From assembly GCA_902780935.1 (NCBI GenBank), contig CACZHP010000020.1, forward strand, positions 1-60,938: a DNA stretch of 60,938 nucleotides, written 5' to 3'. The notes beneath the pieces are model-generated. The model was not told the DNA's origin and did not search any database. It saw nothing but the letters and a program-made list of their open reading frames with translations. This stretch comes from an uncultured Bacteroidia bacterium. GTDB lineage: Bacteria > Bacteroidota > Bacteroidia > Bacteroidales > UBA932. Positions 21,602 through 30,550 of the stretch are shown in pieces. Position 1 is the first letter of the stretch. The number at the start of each line of letters is the position of its first letter. Both the position numbers and the translations under genes were made by a program.

Positions 21602-21793
21602 ATGAAAAAGAAGGTTAAAGAGATTATAGAGCTTTTAGAGGCTGATGGATGGCGCTATTTAAGCACCAAAGGGGATCATCATAAGTTTTATAAAGAAGGA
21701 GCGAGGCGTCCGATAATTGTCGCCGATAAAAGAAACGACGATCTGGCGGAAGGCACATTAAATTCGATACTGAGAGAGGCGGGGCTAAAATGA
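21602..21793 (+). CDS. hicA: HicA-type mRNA interferase toxin
   Basis: A 63-residue HicA toxin with a double-stranded RNA-binding-like fold that cleaves mRNA. The family pattern is clear: KEIIELLEADGWRYLSTKGD, the catalytic histidine in GDHHKFYKEG, a strand with RRPIIVADK, and the C-terminal LNSILREAGLK. The base composition is more AT-rich than the flanking enzyme genes. The partner gene starts 16 bases after the stop. Confidence 0.92.
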   Translation: MKKKVKEIIELLEADGWRYLSTKGDHHKFYKEGARRPIIVADKRNDDLAEGTLNSILREAGLK

Positions 21794-21809
21794 ACAATAA
21801 AACAATAAT

Positions 21810-22214
21810 ATGAGGACTATTACAGCTACAATTGAGAGTCTAGAGAATAATTATTCAGCTTATATCAATGAGTTGGATGGCATTGTCGCGACTGGTAACA
21901 CAATTGAAGAAATAAAGAATAACCTGCAAGAGACCCTGAACGACTACGTCGAAACATGCAAAGAACTTGGTTGTACAGTTCCGGAGCAGTTACAAGGGGA
22001 TTATGCGATTGCGTTTAAAATGGATGTTAAAAGTCTCCTGACCCTATACCAAGGAATATTCTCTAAAGCCGGACTGGAAAGATTGACAGGAATAAACCAA
22101 AAGCAGCTTTGGCACTACGCTAAAGGTAAATCCTCCCCACGTAGAGCTCAGATCAACAAAATTGAAGCTGCTCTCCACCGACTCGGCAACGACTTGATAG
22201 CCTTGCATTTATAA
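21810..22214 (+). CDS. hicB: HicB-type antitoxin with C-terminal HTH
   Basis: A 134-residue antitoxin that neutralises HicA and usually represses its own promoter. The N-terminal HicB fold (ATIESLENNYSAYINELDGI, VATGNTIEEIKNNLQETLND) degrades into a C-terminal helix-turn-helix: LTGINQKQLWHYAKGKSSPR and INKIEAALHRLG. The HTH supports binding at the upstream inverted repeat. The unrelated glycan gene at 22228 begins 13 bases later, showing that the pair sits as an insert within the locus. Confidence 0.9.
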   Translation: MRTITATIESLENNYSAYINELDGIVATGNTIEEIKNNLQETLNDYVETCKELGCTVPEQLQGDYAIAFKMDVKSLLTLYQGIFSKAGLERLTGINQKQLWHYAKGKSSPRRAQINKIEAALHRLGNDLIALHL

Positions 22215-22227
22215 CAATCCCAAGAGA

Positions 22228-24114
22228 ATGTTCAGGAAGGTTTTTATATTCGCCGCGTTGTTGCTACCGCTCATTGTCAACAACCCTTTGAGACCGGGGA
22301 TGGTGAACAACCCTAAGGATCCGGCGTTTGACTGCTACAGATCCTTCCACAAGCAGTTGGAGATGACCGGGATATTCGCGAAGGATCTCGGAATCACCAC
22401 GAGGTGCGTCTTCGCCGCCAACACGATCAACTCTCTTGGGGAATACTACTGCCAATACCCTCCCATCTGGACAGGCATAGGGCAATATGCCTGGGAAAAC
22501 CTTGACGCCCAGATAGATGACATTCTTAAAGTGAGTCCTGAAGCCCGTATCGTGTGCATGATAGACCTTAACACACCATACTGGGCCACAAGAAGATTTT
22601 CCGGAGACAGCTATGATTTCATCTCCAGCTTCGCCTGCGACGGCAAGTGGTTCGAGGAGACTGAGAGATGGCTGGAAGACTTCGTCGCTTACGCCGAGAG
22701 CAAATATGGTGACAAGATCTTCGCCTACGTTATCTCCGGCGGGTGCACCTCTGAATGGTATGAATACAAGAGAGGGTACTCCAGTCCATTGAAAGACAAG
22801 ACATTCGGTGAATGGCTCATGGCTCGGGGAAAACAACCGGCGGAATCGGCGCCAACTCTCCGAGATCTCCATAAGGCGGCATTCGAGAATATAGTCTATG
22901 ATCCTGCTACCGAGAGGGACAAGATAGACTACTGGACATTCCACGCTGATGTGATCGCCGACGCCGTGCTGCGCTACGCGGCCAAGGCGAGATCTGTCAT
23001 CCCCGCTGGAAAACAGATCGGAGCGTTTTTCGGCTACTACCTTGTCAGCGACCGCCATACGGTGAGTTTCGGCCATATGGGATATGAGAAGGTACTGTCA
23101 AGCAAGGACTTGGACTTCTTCATCGCGCCAGCGTCATATTCGAGCAGGGCTATGGGAGATGGCAGCGGGTCGCAGACTCTTTTCGGCACCGCCATGCTCA
23201 ATGGGAAGAGACTCTTCCATGAGATCGACCACCGGCCACACGGGTATTTCATGGGTGGTTCCGCATATCATGATTCCACAGAGGACATAGCCGGCAATCT
23301 ACGGGAAGCCTGCTTCGCCATCATCAACCATGCCGACATGTGGTGGTTCGACATGTGGGAACATTTTTACGATGACCCTTCGCTCCGGGAGGCGATAGGA
23401 AAGGCCCATGAGGTTTTCGAGCGCTTCGAGAATGACAATTCCGCTTCCGTGTCCGAGGTCTTGTTCCTGGCCGATCCTGAAAGCATGAATGGGATGAATG
23501 ACGAGACGCCCTTCCCTTGGTCACTCTGCGAGCCGTTCAGGAACGCTCTCGGCAAGATGGGAATGCCGATCGACTGCTATTCCCTGTCCGACGTTCCGGT
23601 ACTGGACTTGTCTCAATACAAAGTGATAGCGCTCCCGGCTACCATGACCATCACCAAGGAGAAAGAGTCTTTACTGAAAGAATATATCTGCAAAGACGAC
23701 AGGACGGTCATCTGGTGCTATGCCCCAGGACTGAGTGACGGGAAGTCTCTGGATATCAACAGAGTAAAGAAATGGGCAGGCGTACAGTTCGGATCCCCTG
23801 GAGTGAGTGTCACGAAAATGGGGAATTGGACGGCGGTGTATGCCAAGGATCCTTCGGAGTACTCAAGTGAAGTCTTAAGGAAACTCTGCCTGGAGGCCGG
23901 TGCCCACGAGTATATTGAAGACACAATCCCGGTATTCGCCAATGAGAGACTCATTTGCGTACATTGCAAAGATGGAGGAAAGAAAACAGTTCACCTTAGA
24001 GGCAAGGCAAAAAGGGTTGTGGATCTGTTCTCAGGCAAGACAGTAGCCAAAAACACCTCGAAATTCACACTCGAGTTCAATTCCCCTGACACCAAGTTAT
24101 TCTGTATTGAATAA
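22228..24114 (+). CDS. Exported GH42-like (clan GH-A) glycoside hydrolase
   Basis: A 628-residue protein with a hydrophobic start (MFRKVFIFAALLLPLIV). The layout recalls GH42-type enzymes: a TIM-barrel-like first part (FAKDLGITTRCVFAANTINS, RIVCMIDLNTPYWATRR, VISGGCTSEWYEYKRGY), a conserved FHEIDHRPHG around residue 335, and a trimerisation-like second domain (VLDLSQYKVIALPATMTITK). Glu in CTSEWYE and Glu in FHEID are the candidate catalytic pair, by analogy only. I cannot assign a CAZy family firmly. It could process beta-galactosides or a related sugar. Confidence 0.55.
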   Translation: MFRKVFIFAALLLPLIVNNPLRPGMVNNPKDPAFDCYRSFHKQLEMTGIFAKDLGITTRCVFAANTINSLGEYYCQYPPIWTGIGQYAWENLDAQIDDILKVSPEARIVCMIDLNTPYWATRRFSGDSYDFISSFACDGKWFEETERWLEDFVAYAESKYGDKIFAYVISGGCTSEWYEYKRGYSSPLKDKTFGEWLMARGKQPAESAPTLRDLHKAAFENIVYDPATERDKIDYWTFHADVIADAVLRYAAKARSVIPAGKQIGAFFGYYLVSDRHTVSFGHMGYEKVLSSKDLDFFIAPASYSSRAMGDGSGSQTLFGTAMLNGKRLFHEIDHRPHGYFMGGSAYHDSTEDIAGNLREACFAIINHADMWWFDMWEHFYDDPSLREAIGKAHEVFERFENDNSASVSEVLFLADPESMNGMNDETPFPWSLCEPFRNALGKMGMPIDCYSLSDVPVLDLSQYKVIALPATMTITKEKESLLKEYICKDDRTVIWCYAPGLSDGKSLDINRVKKWAGVQFGSPGVSVTKMGNWTAVYAKDPSEYSSEVLRKLCLEAGAHEYIEDTIPVFANERLICVHCKDGGKKTVHLRGKAKRVVDLFSGKTVAKNTSKFTLEFNSPDTKLFCIE

Positions 24115-24272
24115 CCTATTCTTTTGGTAGATTGTTTTTCAATAAGGATTAATCACCCTAAACTCGCGGTTGCAAATCCCGAAAATCTTTACTAACTTGC
24201 GAAAGATAATCGGCGCAATTGAGTCAGTCCTATCATAACGTATCTTCCTACCAAGGCTATTATCCTCTCGAT

Positions 24273-24280
24273 GGGGGGGG
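24273..24280 (+). repeat. Homopolymer of eight G
   Basis: A run of eight G at 24273-24280 lies in the intergenic region, 102 bases before the start of the 24,383 gene. Such tracts can change length by slippage. It is outside any recognised gene and away from a clear promoter, so any role is speculative. Confidence 0.4.
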
Positions 24281-24314
24281 TATAACTTATTGCATATCAA
24301 CATATTACATAACA

Positions 24315-24358
24315 AATGAGCCAAAAAGACCCACTTTTTAGGCTCATTCGTGTTTTTT
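24315..24358 (+). terminator. Hairpin and T-run ahead of the DUF6067-like gene
   Basis: AATGAGCCAAAAAG (24315-24328) pairs with CTTTTTAGGCTCATT (24334-24348) over ACCCA with one bulged A, and TTTTTT follows at 24353-24358. It looks like the terminator of the 22,228 gene, but it ends only 24 bases before the next start. A transcript that begins upstream would therefore carry it as a leader hairpin. The 268-base gap (24115-24382) holds this hairpin, the G8 tract and no visible gene. Confidence 0.65.
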
Positions 24359-24382
24359 GGGAAAAACCACAACACATAACTA

Positions 24383-27300
24383 ATGAAACCACATTTCTCT
24401 TTATCATTAATCATCGCGATTTGCGCTAGCGTAGTCTCCTGTTCCGGGACTAAAAACATCCCTGACGGAGATAGCCGCTACCAAAGTTTCGCTCCCGACG
24501 GGATTCCGTTCAAAGTCGCCGACACCCAATGGAAGGTGGACAAGAGAGGTCATCACCGCGCGGTCGTGACAGTCAGTGACGTCAACGCTGACGGCGTGAT
24601 CGTCCATCTGCCATGGAGGCGCCCTGACCTCAGGATCGACACAAAGAAAATCATTGTCACCGACGCTGATGACAACGAGATCAAGGATGTGCTCGTCACC
24701 AAGATGACCTCGGAGGAGGGCGAGATAATCTTCAAGCCTTCCGCTGGTGCCGGCACATACTACATCTATTATTTGCCTTATAAATGGCGTCCGGGAAGCG
24801 GAGACGCCAGATATGGCAAACCTTGGAACGATTATCTTCCACCAGAATACGATACGGACAAGGCCTGGTCCGAAAAAATGGTTGGTGTGAAAAATGAACT
24901 TCCAAAAGCGACCGTTAATTGCTTTGAGAGTGTTTCCCGGTTCAACTTCTGGAGCCCTATGGGTTTGATTGCCACGGCGGACGAGATGGACGCTGTAAAG
25001 AACGCCGTGGGTAAAGAGATGGTTATTTTTCCTGAGGACCGGGCCTTTCCTATCCAGTTGACTTACCAGATTCCCGCGAGATGGGCCAAAGGACCGAAGA
25101 CGGTTTTCAAAGGCGCGGCCGACAAGAATGAGTATTACGCATGGCAATTCGGTGTCTGGGCGGCGAAGAAGGAACTCAAGAATGTCAAAGTCGCTTTCTC
25201 AGAACTCAAGAACGGCAGTGCCACGATCGGGACGGATGCCATGACATGCTTCAACCAGGAGGGAACAAACTGGGATGGCAAGCATCTGGATTTCACCATC
25301 AACGTGCCCAAAGATAAGGTGCAGGCTCTCTGGTGCGGAGTCCAGATTCCTGAGGACGCCAAGTCTGGGACCTATAAGGGACAGGCGGTTATCTCAGCAG
25401 AAGGCGTTGAGCCTCAGGCAATACCGATTGAGATTAAAGTGTCGTCCAAGGTCCTGGCGGACAAGGGGGACTCAGAGACCTGGAGACACGCCAGACTACG
25501 CTGGCTCAACTCAACCATAGCGTTGGACAATGAGCCTGTCGCCCCGTTCAAGGAAATGACTGTGGACGGGAATAAAGTCGAGGCGACAGGCAAGGTCATC
25601 GAGGTCGGTGCCAACGGAATGGTCAACAAGATTGAGGTCAACGGGAAGAATGTGTTCGAGAAGCCTCAGACCTTGGTTGTGTCCACGAACAGTGGCGACG
25701 TGGTCTTCAACGCCGACAACGTGAAGATCACCAAGGACGCGGCAGGACTCGTCACCTGGAAAGCGTCCTCGGAGCAGAAAGGGATCAAGTTCGACCTCGC
25801 CGCCAACATGGAGTTCGACGGCCACATGCACTTCGACATCAACGTCTCCTCAGACAGCGAGATGGAAGTCAAGGACGTGAGACTTGTCTCCACCTACTCT
25901 GCCTACTCTTCAGAGTATCTTCTCGGCATAGGTTTCAACGGCTACAAAGAGGGTGGCTACCGCCCAGCCAGCTACACCTACAAATGGGATAAGTACTACG
26001 ACAGCTACTGGATCGGCGGCCCTAAGGCTGGCCTGCACACCGAGTTCAGGGGTGGGACCTACCACGGACCGCTCATCTGGGACTATAAACCTGAGCCGAC
26101 ACCTGTCTGGAGCAACAACCATCTTGGATCCATCACCGTGAGTGGAGCCAAGGGCAAGCCCGCTACCGTTGTCGCCTCCACCGGCAAGAGAACGATCGGC
26201 AAGGAACCCACGAACTATGAGTTCAACCTCCTGATCACCCCGGTCAAGGATCTTAATCCTTCCAAGCACTTCTCTGAAAAGTATTATCACTCAAATCCCT
26301 CCGGTTTTGACAAGGCGGCTGAGGACGGGGCCAACATATCCAACATCCACCACGCCACCAACCTCAACCCGTACATCAATTATCCCTACATAATCAGGGA
26401 CTCCCTGATCATGCACATCAAGCACCAGCATGAGAACGGCAGGAAAGTCAAGCTGTACTACACCATCCGCGAACTAACAACCCATTGCGATGAGGTCTAC
26501 GCGTTCCACAGCCTCAACCATGAGATATTCCTTGAGGGCGTAGGATACGGCCTGCCTTGGGATTGCGAGCACCTGATCGACGATTACAAGCCGGCATGGT
26601 ACACCTCTCTCGACCATTTCAGGCCTAATGATTCTGACGCGGCCCTCGTCCTTACACCTAACTCAAGGTTTATCAACTACTTCCTGGAAGGGCTCCGTTG
26701 GATGGAGGAAAACTACGACCTGGACGGCATCTACATGGACGATGTCTCCTTCGACAGGACCACGGTCAAACGTATCAGGAAGATCCTGGACAGGTACCAT
26801 GAGGGAGCCCTCATCGACCTCCACTCCAACACAGGGTACTCTCACGGCCCCGCCAACCAGTACACCGAGTTCTTCCCTTACGTGGACAGGCTCTGGTTCG
26901 GCGAGAGCTACAGGTACGATGAGATGACCCCGGACCAGTGGCTTGTCACCTTCTCCGGAATCCCGTTCGGTGTCATGGCGGAGATGCTTCAGGGAGGCGG
27001 TAACAGGTTCCTCGGTATGGTCTATGGAGCGACAGCCCGCCATTCCTGGACTGACACCAAAGACGCCAAATCCCCCGTGCCGGTCTGGAAGTTCTGGGAT
27101 CAGTTCGGCATAAAGGACGCCAAGATGCTGGGCTATTGGGATCCTGATTGTCCCGTCTCCACTTCTGATCCGGAGGTCAAGGCGACAGCTTATGTCAAGG
27201 ATGGCAAGACCCTTGTCTCGATCGGAAACTTCTCAGGAAAGGACAAGACGATAAAGATGACAGTAAACTGGAAAGCTATCGGGATAGATCCCGCTAAGGC

Positions 27301-27412
27301 CAAGATTACCGCCCCGGAGATCATGAACTTCCAGGATGAGACTTCCTTCAAGGCGGGTCAACCTATCCCGGTCAAGAGCAAGGAAGGTTGGCTGATCGTA
27401 ATCTCACAATAA
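24383..27412 (+). CDS. Large lipoprotein glycoside hydrolase-like protein (DUF6067-like)
   Basis: A 1009-residue protein with a lipoprotein signal (lipobox ending SVVSC, Cys20), so it is probably membrane anchored. The N-terminal 120 residues (DGDSRYQSFAPDGIPFKVAD, HRAVVTVS, VHLPWRRPDL) form a sandwich domain that reappears in the chimeric gene at 36,565. A middle GH123-like sandwich region precedes a TIM-barrel-like part with EENYDLDGIYMDDVSFDR. Large exported Bacteroidetes proteins of this layout are annotated DUF6067/glycoside hydrolase domain. It precedes susC by 38 bases and is probably part of the same transcription unit. The substrate is unknown. Confidence 0.6.
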   Translation: MKPHFSLSLIIAICASVVSCSGTKNIPDGDSRYQSFAPDGIPFKVADTQWKVDKRGHHRAVVTVSDVNADGVIVHLPWRRPDLRIDTKKIIVTDADDNEIKDVLVTKMTSEEGEIIFKPSAGAGTYYIYYLPYKWRPGSGDARYGKPWNDYLPPEYDTDKAWSEKMVGVKNELPKATVNCFESVSRFNFWSPMGLIATADEMDAVKNAVGKEMVIFPEDRAFPIQLTYQIPARWAKGPKTVFKGAADKNEYYAWQFGVWAAKKELKNVKVAFSELKNGSATIGTDAMTCFNQEGTNWDGKHLDFTINVPKDKVQALWCGVQIPEDAKSGTYKGQAVISAEGVEPQAIPIEIKVSSKVLADKGDSETWRHARLRWLNSTIALDNEPVAPFKEMTVDGNKVEATGKVIEVGANGMVNKIEVNGKNVFEKPQTLVVSTNSGDVVFNADNVKITKDAAGLVTWKASSEQKGIKFDLAANMEFDGHMHFDINVSSDSEMEVKDVRLVSTYSAYSSEYLLGIGFNGYKEGGYRPASYTYKWDKYYDSYWIGGPKAGLHTEFRGGTYHGPLIWDYKPEPTPVWSNNHLGSITVSGAKGKPATVVASTGKRTIGKEPTNYEFNLLITPVKDLNPSKHFSEKYYHSNPSGFDKAAEDGANISNIHHATNLNPYINYPYIIRDSLIMHIKHQHENGRKVKLYYTIRELTTHCDEVYAFHSLNHEIFLEGVGYGLPWDCEHLIDDYKPAWYTSLDHFRPNDSDAALVLTPNSRFINYFLEGLRWMEENYDLDGIYMDDVSFDRTTVKRIRKILDRYHEGALIDLHSNTGYSHGPANQYTEFFPYVDRLWFGESYRYDEMTPDQWLVTFSGIPFGVMAEMLQGGGNRFLGMVYGATARHSWTDTKDAKSPVPVWKFWDQFGIKDAKMLGYWDPDCPVSTSDPEVKATAYVKDGKTLVSIGNFSGKDKTIKMTVNWKAIGIDPAKAKITAPEIMNFQDETSFKAGQPIPVKSKEGWLIVISQ

Positions 27413-27450
27413 CATATACTCACCATTTATCAACTATTAATCAATCACTT

Positions 27451-30400
27451 ATGTTAAAATCGCCTAGTTTGAGAAGTATCGCGGTAGCGATCTTCCTATG
27501 TCTGGTGCAGATAGCATTCGCACAGACAAAGGTGACCGTTAACGGTACCGTGAAAGATGCCAAAGGACAACCCGTTGTGGGAGCGTTTGTCCTTGAGAAA
27601 GGCACCTTGAACGGAGCCGTTACAGACGCTGACGGAAAGTGGTCATTATCAGTTCCCGCTGGCGCCGTGGTCACAATCGAGAACCTCGGCTACACCACTG
27701 TTGAGTTCAAGGCGGACAAGGCCGGAACGCACGACCTCACGATGGAAGAGGATGTGCTAGCGCTCGACGATGTCTTGGTCGTGGGTTATTCATCAGCGAC
27801 TAAGAGAGACCTTATCTCCTCGGTCTCTACGGTTAAAACCCAGCAGATTTCCAACCTCCCGGTTGTGAACATCTCGCAAGGTCTCGCCGGCCGTTCCCCT
27901 GGACTTATCGTCCAGCAGAGCGGTGGTGGTATCAACGTCAACCCTTCAATCAGTATCCGTGGTGGAGGTGAGCCGTTGTACGTTATAGATGGAGCCATCC
28001 GTTCCAAGAGCGACTTCGTCAGCCTCTCTCCTGAGGACATCGAGCAGATGAACATCCTGAAGGACGCTTCGGCGACCGCCGTCTACGGTTCCCGAGCCGC
28101 TAATGGTATCATCCAGATTGTCACAAGAAAAGGCTCTCAGGGCAAGGTCGCCGTCGACTACGACTTCAACCAGTCATTCGCCCAACCCGCTTTCTGGCCC
28201 GATGTCGAGCCGACATGGCAGCGTTATGAGTTCGCTAACCAAGGTTACAAGAACGATGGCCTAGAGCCGGCTTATTCCCAGGAGGTTATAAACCTGGCGA
28301 AAGATGGCTATGATTCCCAGAAGCGCCCCATGAACTCCCAGCGCAAGGAGATCCTCAGGAAATGGACACCTCAGACAAAGCACACTGTCAGGATGTCCGG
28401 CGGAAACGACGTGATGCGCACCTACGCATCCTTCTCCAACACCGACCAGAAGTCTATGTTGAAGAACGCTGACCACCGTTTCTACCGCTCCACAATACGT
28501 CTGGCCGAGACAATTAACCTCAAGAAGTTCGGTGTACAGATCAACGCCACTGTCGATGGTTACACCCAGTCTATCCATGAACCGAGAGGAACCCAGTTCG
28601 ATGGCATGTGGAGCGCTTTCTCCGCTTTGGCAAGAGGCGACCAGGGTGTTATCTTCAACGCTCACGGACTTCCTTTCTGGAATGGTAACTACAACCTTTA
28701 CGCCCAGACAACTATGGGAGCCGGTTACACAAAATCCAGCTCCAACGTTATAAATGCGAAGGGAGAGATTGTCTGGAGCGTGCCGTGGGTCAAGGGACTT
28801 AAGGCCCGCGTCTCCTCGAACTACCGCTACTATTTCTACAACAACAAGACTTGGAGAAAGAACGCCGCTGAGTACGAGTGGGATTCCACACAACCCATCT
28901 ATGCCGGACAGCCTTACATCTCGATCACTAATGACAAGAATATAGGTTACACCAACCAGGCGTTCCTGGAGTATGCCAACCAATTTGGCAAACACTCAGT
29001 CTCAGTGGTCGGTGGTTACGAGCAATACTACGAGAGAGGTTTTGATTACTACATGGGAAGGGAGAAATACGAGTTCCAGGTTGACCAGATCAGCGTAGGA
29101 CCCGCGGACACCCAGACCAATGGTGGTAGCGAGGCCGAGCTAGGACGTGCCGCTTGGATTGGCCAGGCCCGTTACAACTACGCCAACAAGTACTACCTTG
29201 AGGGCAGTATGCGTTATGACGGCTCCGACTACTTCGCCCCTGGCAAGAGATGGGGTCTGTTCGTCGGAGGATCTGCCGGTTGGGTCGTGACAGCGGAGCC
29301 TTGGATGAAAGGCCTTGTTGACAACAACGTCCTCAACATGTTGAAACTGCGCGCCTCCTACGGACAGACCGGTCTGGATTCCAGCGCCGGAAGATTCGCA
29401 TACATGCAGTCCTACACATTGAGCGCGACTTCCTATGTCGTGGACGGAGGCTTCGCTTCCGGTTTCAGCGAGGGTGCCCTACCTTCACCCGACCTTACTT
29501 GGTACACCACCAACCAGACCGACATCGGTTTTGACTTCGCATCCTTATCCAACAGGCTCTACGGCTCATTCGACTACTTCTTCTACAAGACCTTCGGCTA
29601 CCTTATGGCTCCTACAGGACAGAGCTATCTGAACCAGGTCATGGGTATCTCCATGCCGAAAGTCAAGTCCGAGTCCGAGTTCCGCCGCGAGGGTATTGAG
29701 ATCCAGCTCGGCTGGAGGGACAATGTCGGCGATTTCAGCTATGACATCGCCGCCAACATGACCTATTTCGACCAGCTCTGGGCATATAACCAGAGTGAGG
29801 CAGAGTCATCTTATATGAATCCATATACCAGGACTCAGCAACAGAAGGGCTACTACGGCAACCGTTACCACTCCCTCGGTTTCTACACCGATCAGAATGA
29901 CGTGTTCAACAGTGTCGCTTATCTCGCCTCAATGAACACGGGCAACCTCGCTCCCGGTGACCTCAAGTACGAGGATACCAACGGTGACGGACAGATCACT
30001 TCCGCCGACTACCGCAGGCTTGGCAAGACCAGTGTTCCTCGCGCACAGTATGGTGTCAACATCACACTCGGATGGAAGGGATTCTATTTCAGCACATTGA
30101 TCCAAGGTGCTACCAACTACAACCTGGGACTGAACGGAACAAACTCTACCAATTCCATGCAGACCAGCCAGGTCGGTGACCTTTCCGTCATCTTCCCTTA
30201 CCAAGAGAACACCTGGACTCCTTCGAACACCAACGCCGCATATCCGAGGCTCACTTCCAACACGAACCTCAACGCCAACAACAACTTCCTCGACAGTGAC
30301 TTCTGGCTTATTGACTGCGCGTATATCCGTATGAAGGACTTCCAGATCGGATATGACTTCAAGTATTCCGCACTCAAGAAATATGACTGGCTCTCAAGGA

Positions 30401-30543
30401 TGAGGGTCGGTATTTCCGGTCAGAACGTGCTCACATGGTCCAATTCCAGGATTTACGGACTCGACCCCGAGGCCGGTTCTTCCCAGAACTACAACTACCC
30501 GGTCGACAGGACTCTTGCTTTAACTGTTAACATTGGATTCTAA
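27451..30543 (+). CDS. SusC-family TonB-dependent outer-membrane glycan transporter
   Basis: A 1030-residue SusC-like barrel that imports oligosaccharides with its SusD lid, powered by TonB. The ATG at 27451 gives a signal peptide ending AFAQ. The carboxypeptidase-like domain (VTVNGTVKDAKGQPVVGAFV) is followed by a TonB-box region (DDVLVVGYSSATKRDL) and the plug (NISQGLAGRSPGLIV, SIRGGGEPLYVIDGAI, ILKDASATAVYGSRAANGII). The barrel ends in NIGF with the terminal phenylalanine. A longer frame to 27388 would overlap the previous gene and lose the signal peptide. The susD partner follows 7 bases later. Confidence 0.96.
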   Translation: MLKSPSLRSIAVAIFLCLVQIAFAQTKVTVNGTVKDAKGQPVVGAFVLEKGTLNGAVTDADGKWSLSVPAGAVVTIENLGYTTVEFKADKAGTHDLTMEEDVLALDDVLVVGYSSATKRDLISSVSTVKTQQISNLPVVNISQGLAGRSPGLIVQQSGGGINVNPSISIRGGGEPLYVIDGAIRSKSDFVSLSPEDIEQMNILKDASATAVYGSRAANGIIQIVTRKGSQGKVAVDYDFNQSFAQPAFWPDVEPTWQRYEFANQGYKNDGLEPAYSQEVINLAKDGYDSQKRPMNSQRKEILRKWTPQTKHTVRMSGGNDVMRTYASFSNTDQKSMLKNADHRFYRSTIRLAETINLKKFGVQINATVDGYTQSIHEPRGTQFDGMWSAFSALARGDQGVIFNAHGLPFWNGNYNLYAQTTMGAGYTKSSSNVINAKGEIVWSVPWVKGLKARVSSNYRYYFYNNKTWRKNAAEYEWDSTQPIYAGQPYISITNDKNIGYTNQAFLEYANQFGKHSVSVVGGYEQYYERGFDYYMGREKYEFQVDQISVGPADTQTNGGSEAELGRAAWIGQARYNYANKYYLEGSMRYDGSDYFAPGKRWGLFVGGSAGWVVTAEPWMKGLVDNNVLNMLKLRASYGQTGLDSSAGRFAYMQSYTLSATSYVVDGGFASGFSEGALPSPDLTWYTTNQTDIGFDFASLSNRLYGSFDYFFYKTFGYLMAPTGQSYLNQVMGISMPKVKSESEFRREGIEIQLGWRDNVGDFSYDIAANMTYFDQLWAYNQSEAESSYMNPYTRTQQQKGYYGNRYHSLGFYTDQNDVFNSVAYLASMNTGNLAPGDLKYEDTNGDGQITSADYRRLGKTSVPRAQYGVNITLGWKGFYFSTLIQGATNYNLGLNGTNSTNSMQTSQVGDLSVIFPYQENTWTPSNTNAAYPRLTSNTNLNANNNFLDSDFWLIDCAYIRMKDFQIGYDFKYSALKKYDWLSRMRVGISGQNVLTWSNSRIYGLDPEAGSSQNYNYPVDRTLALTVNIGF

Positions 30544-30550
30544 AAGCGAC

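Noticed and set aside
27388-27450. Longer N-terminus for SusC from an upstream ATG
   Set aside because: It overlaps the preceding gene and places 21 polar residues before a perfect signal peptide at 27451.
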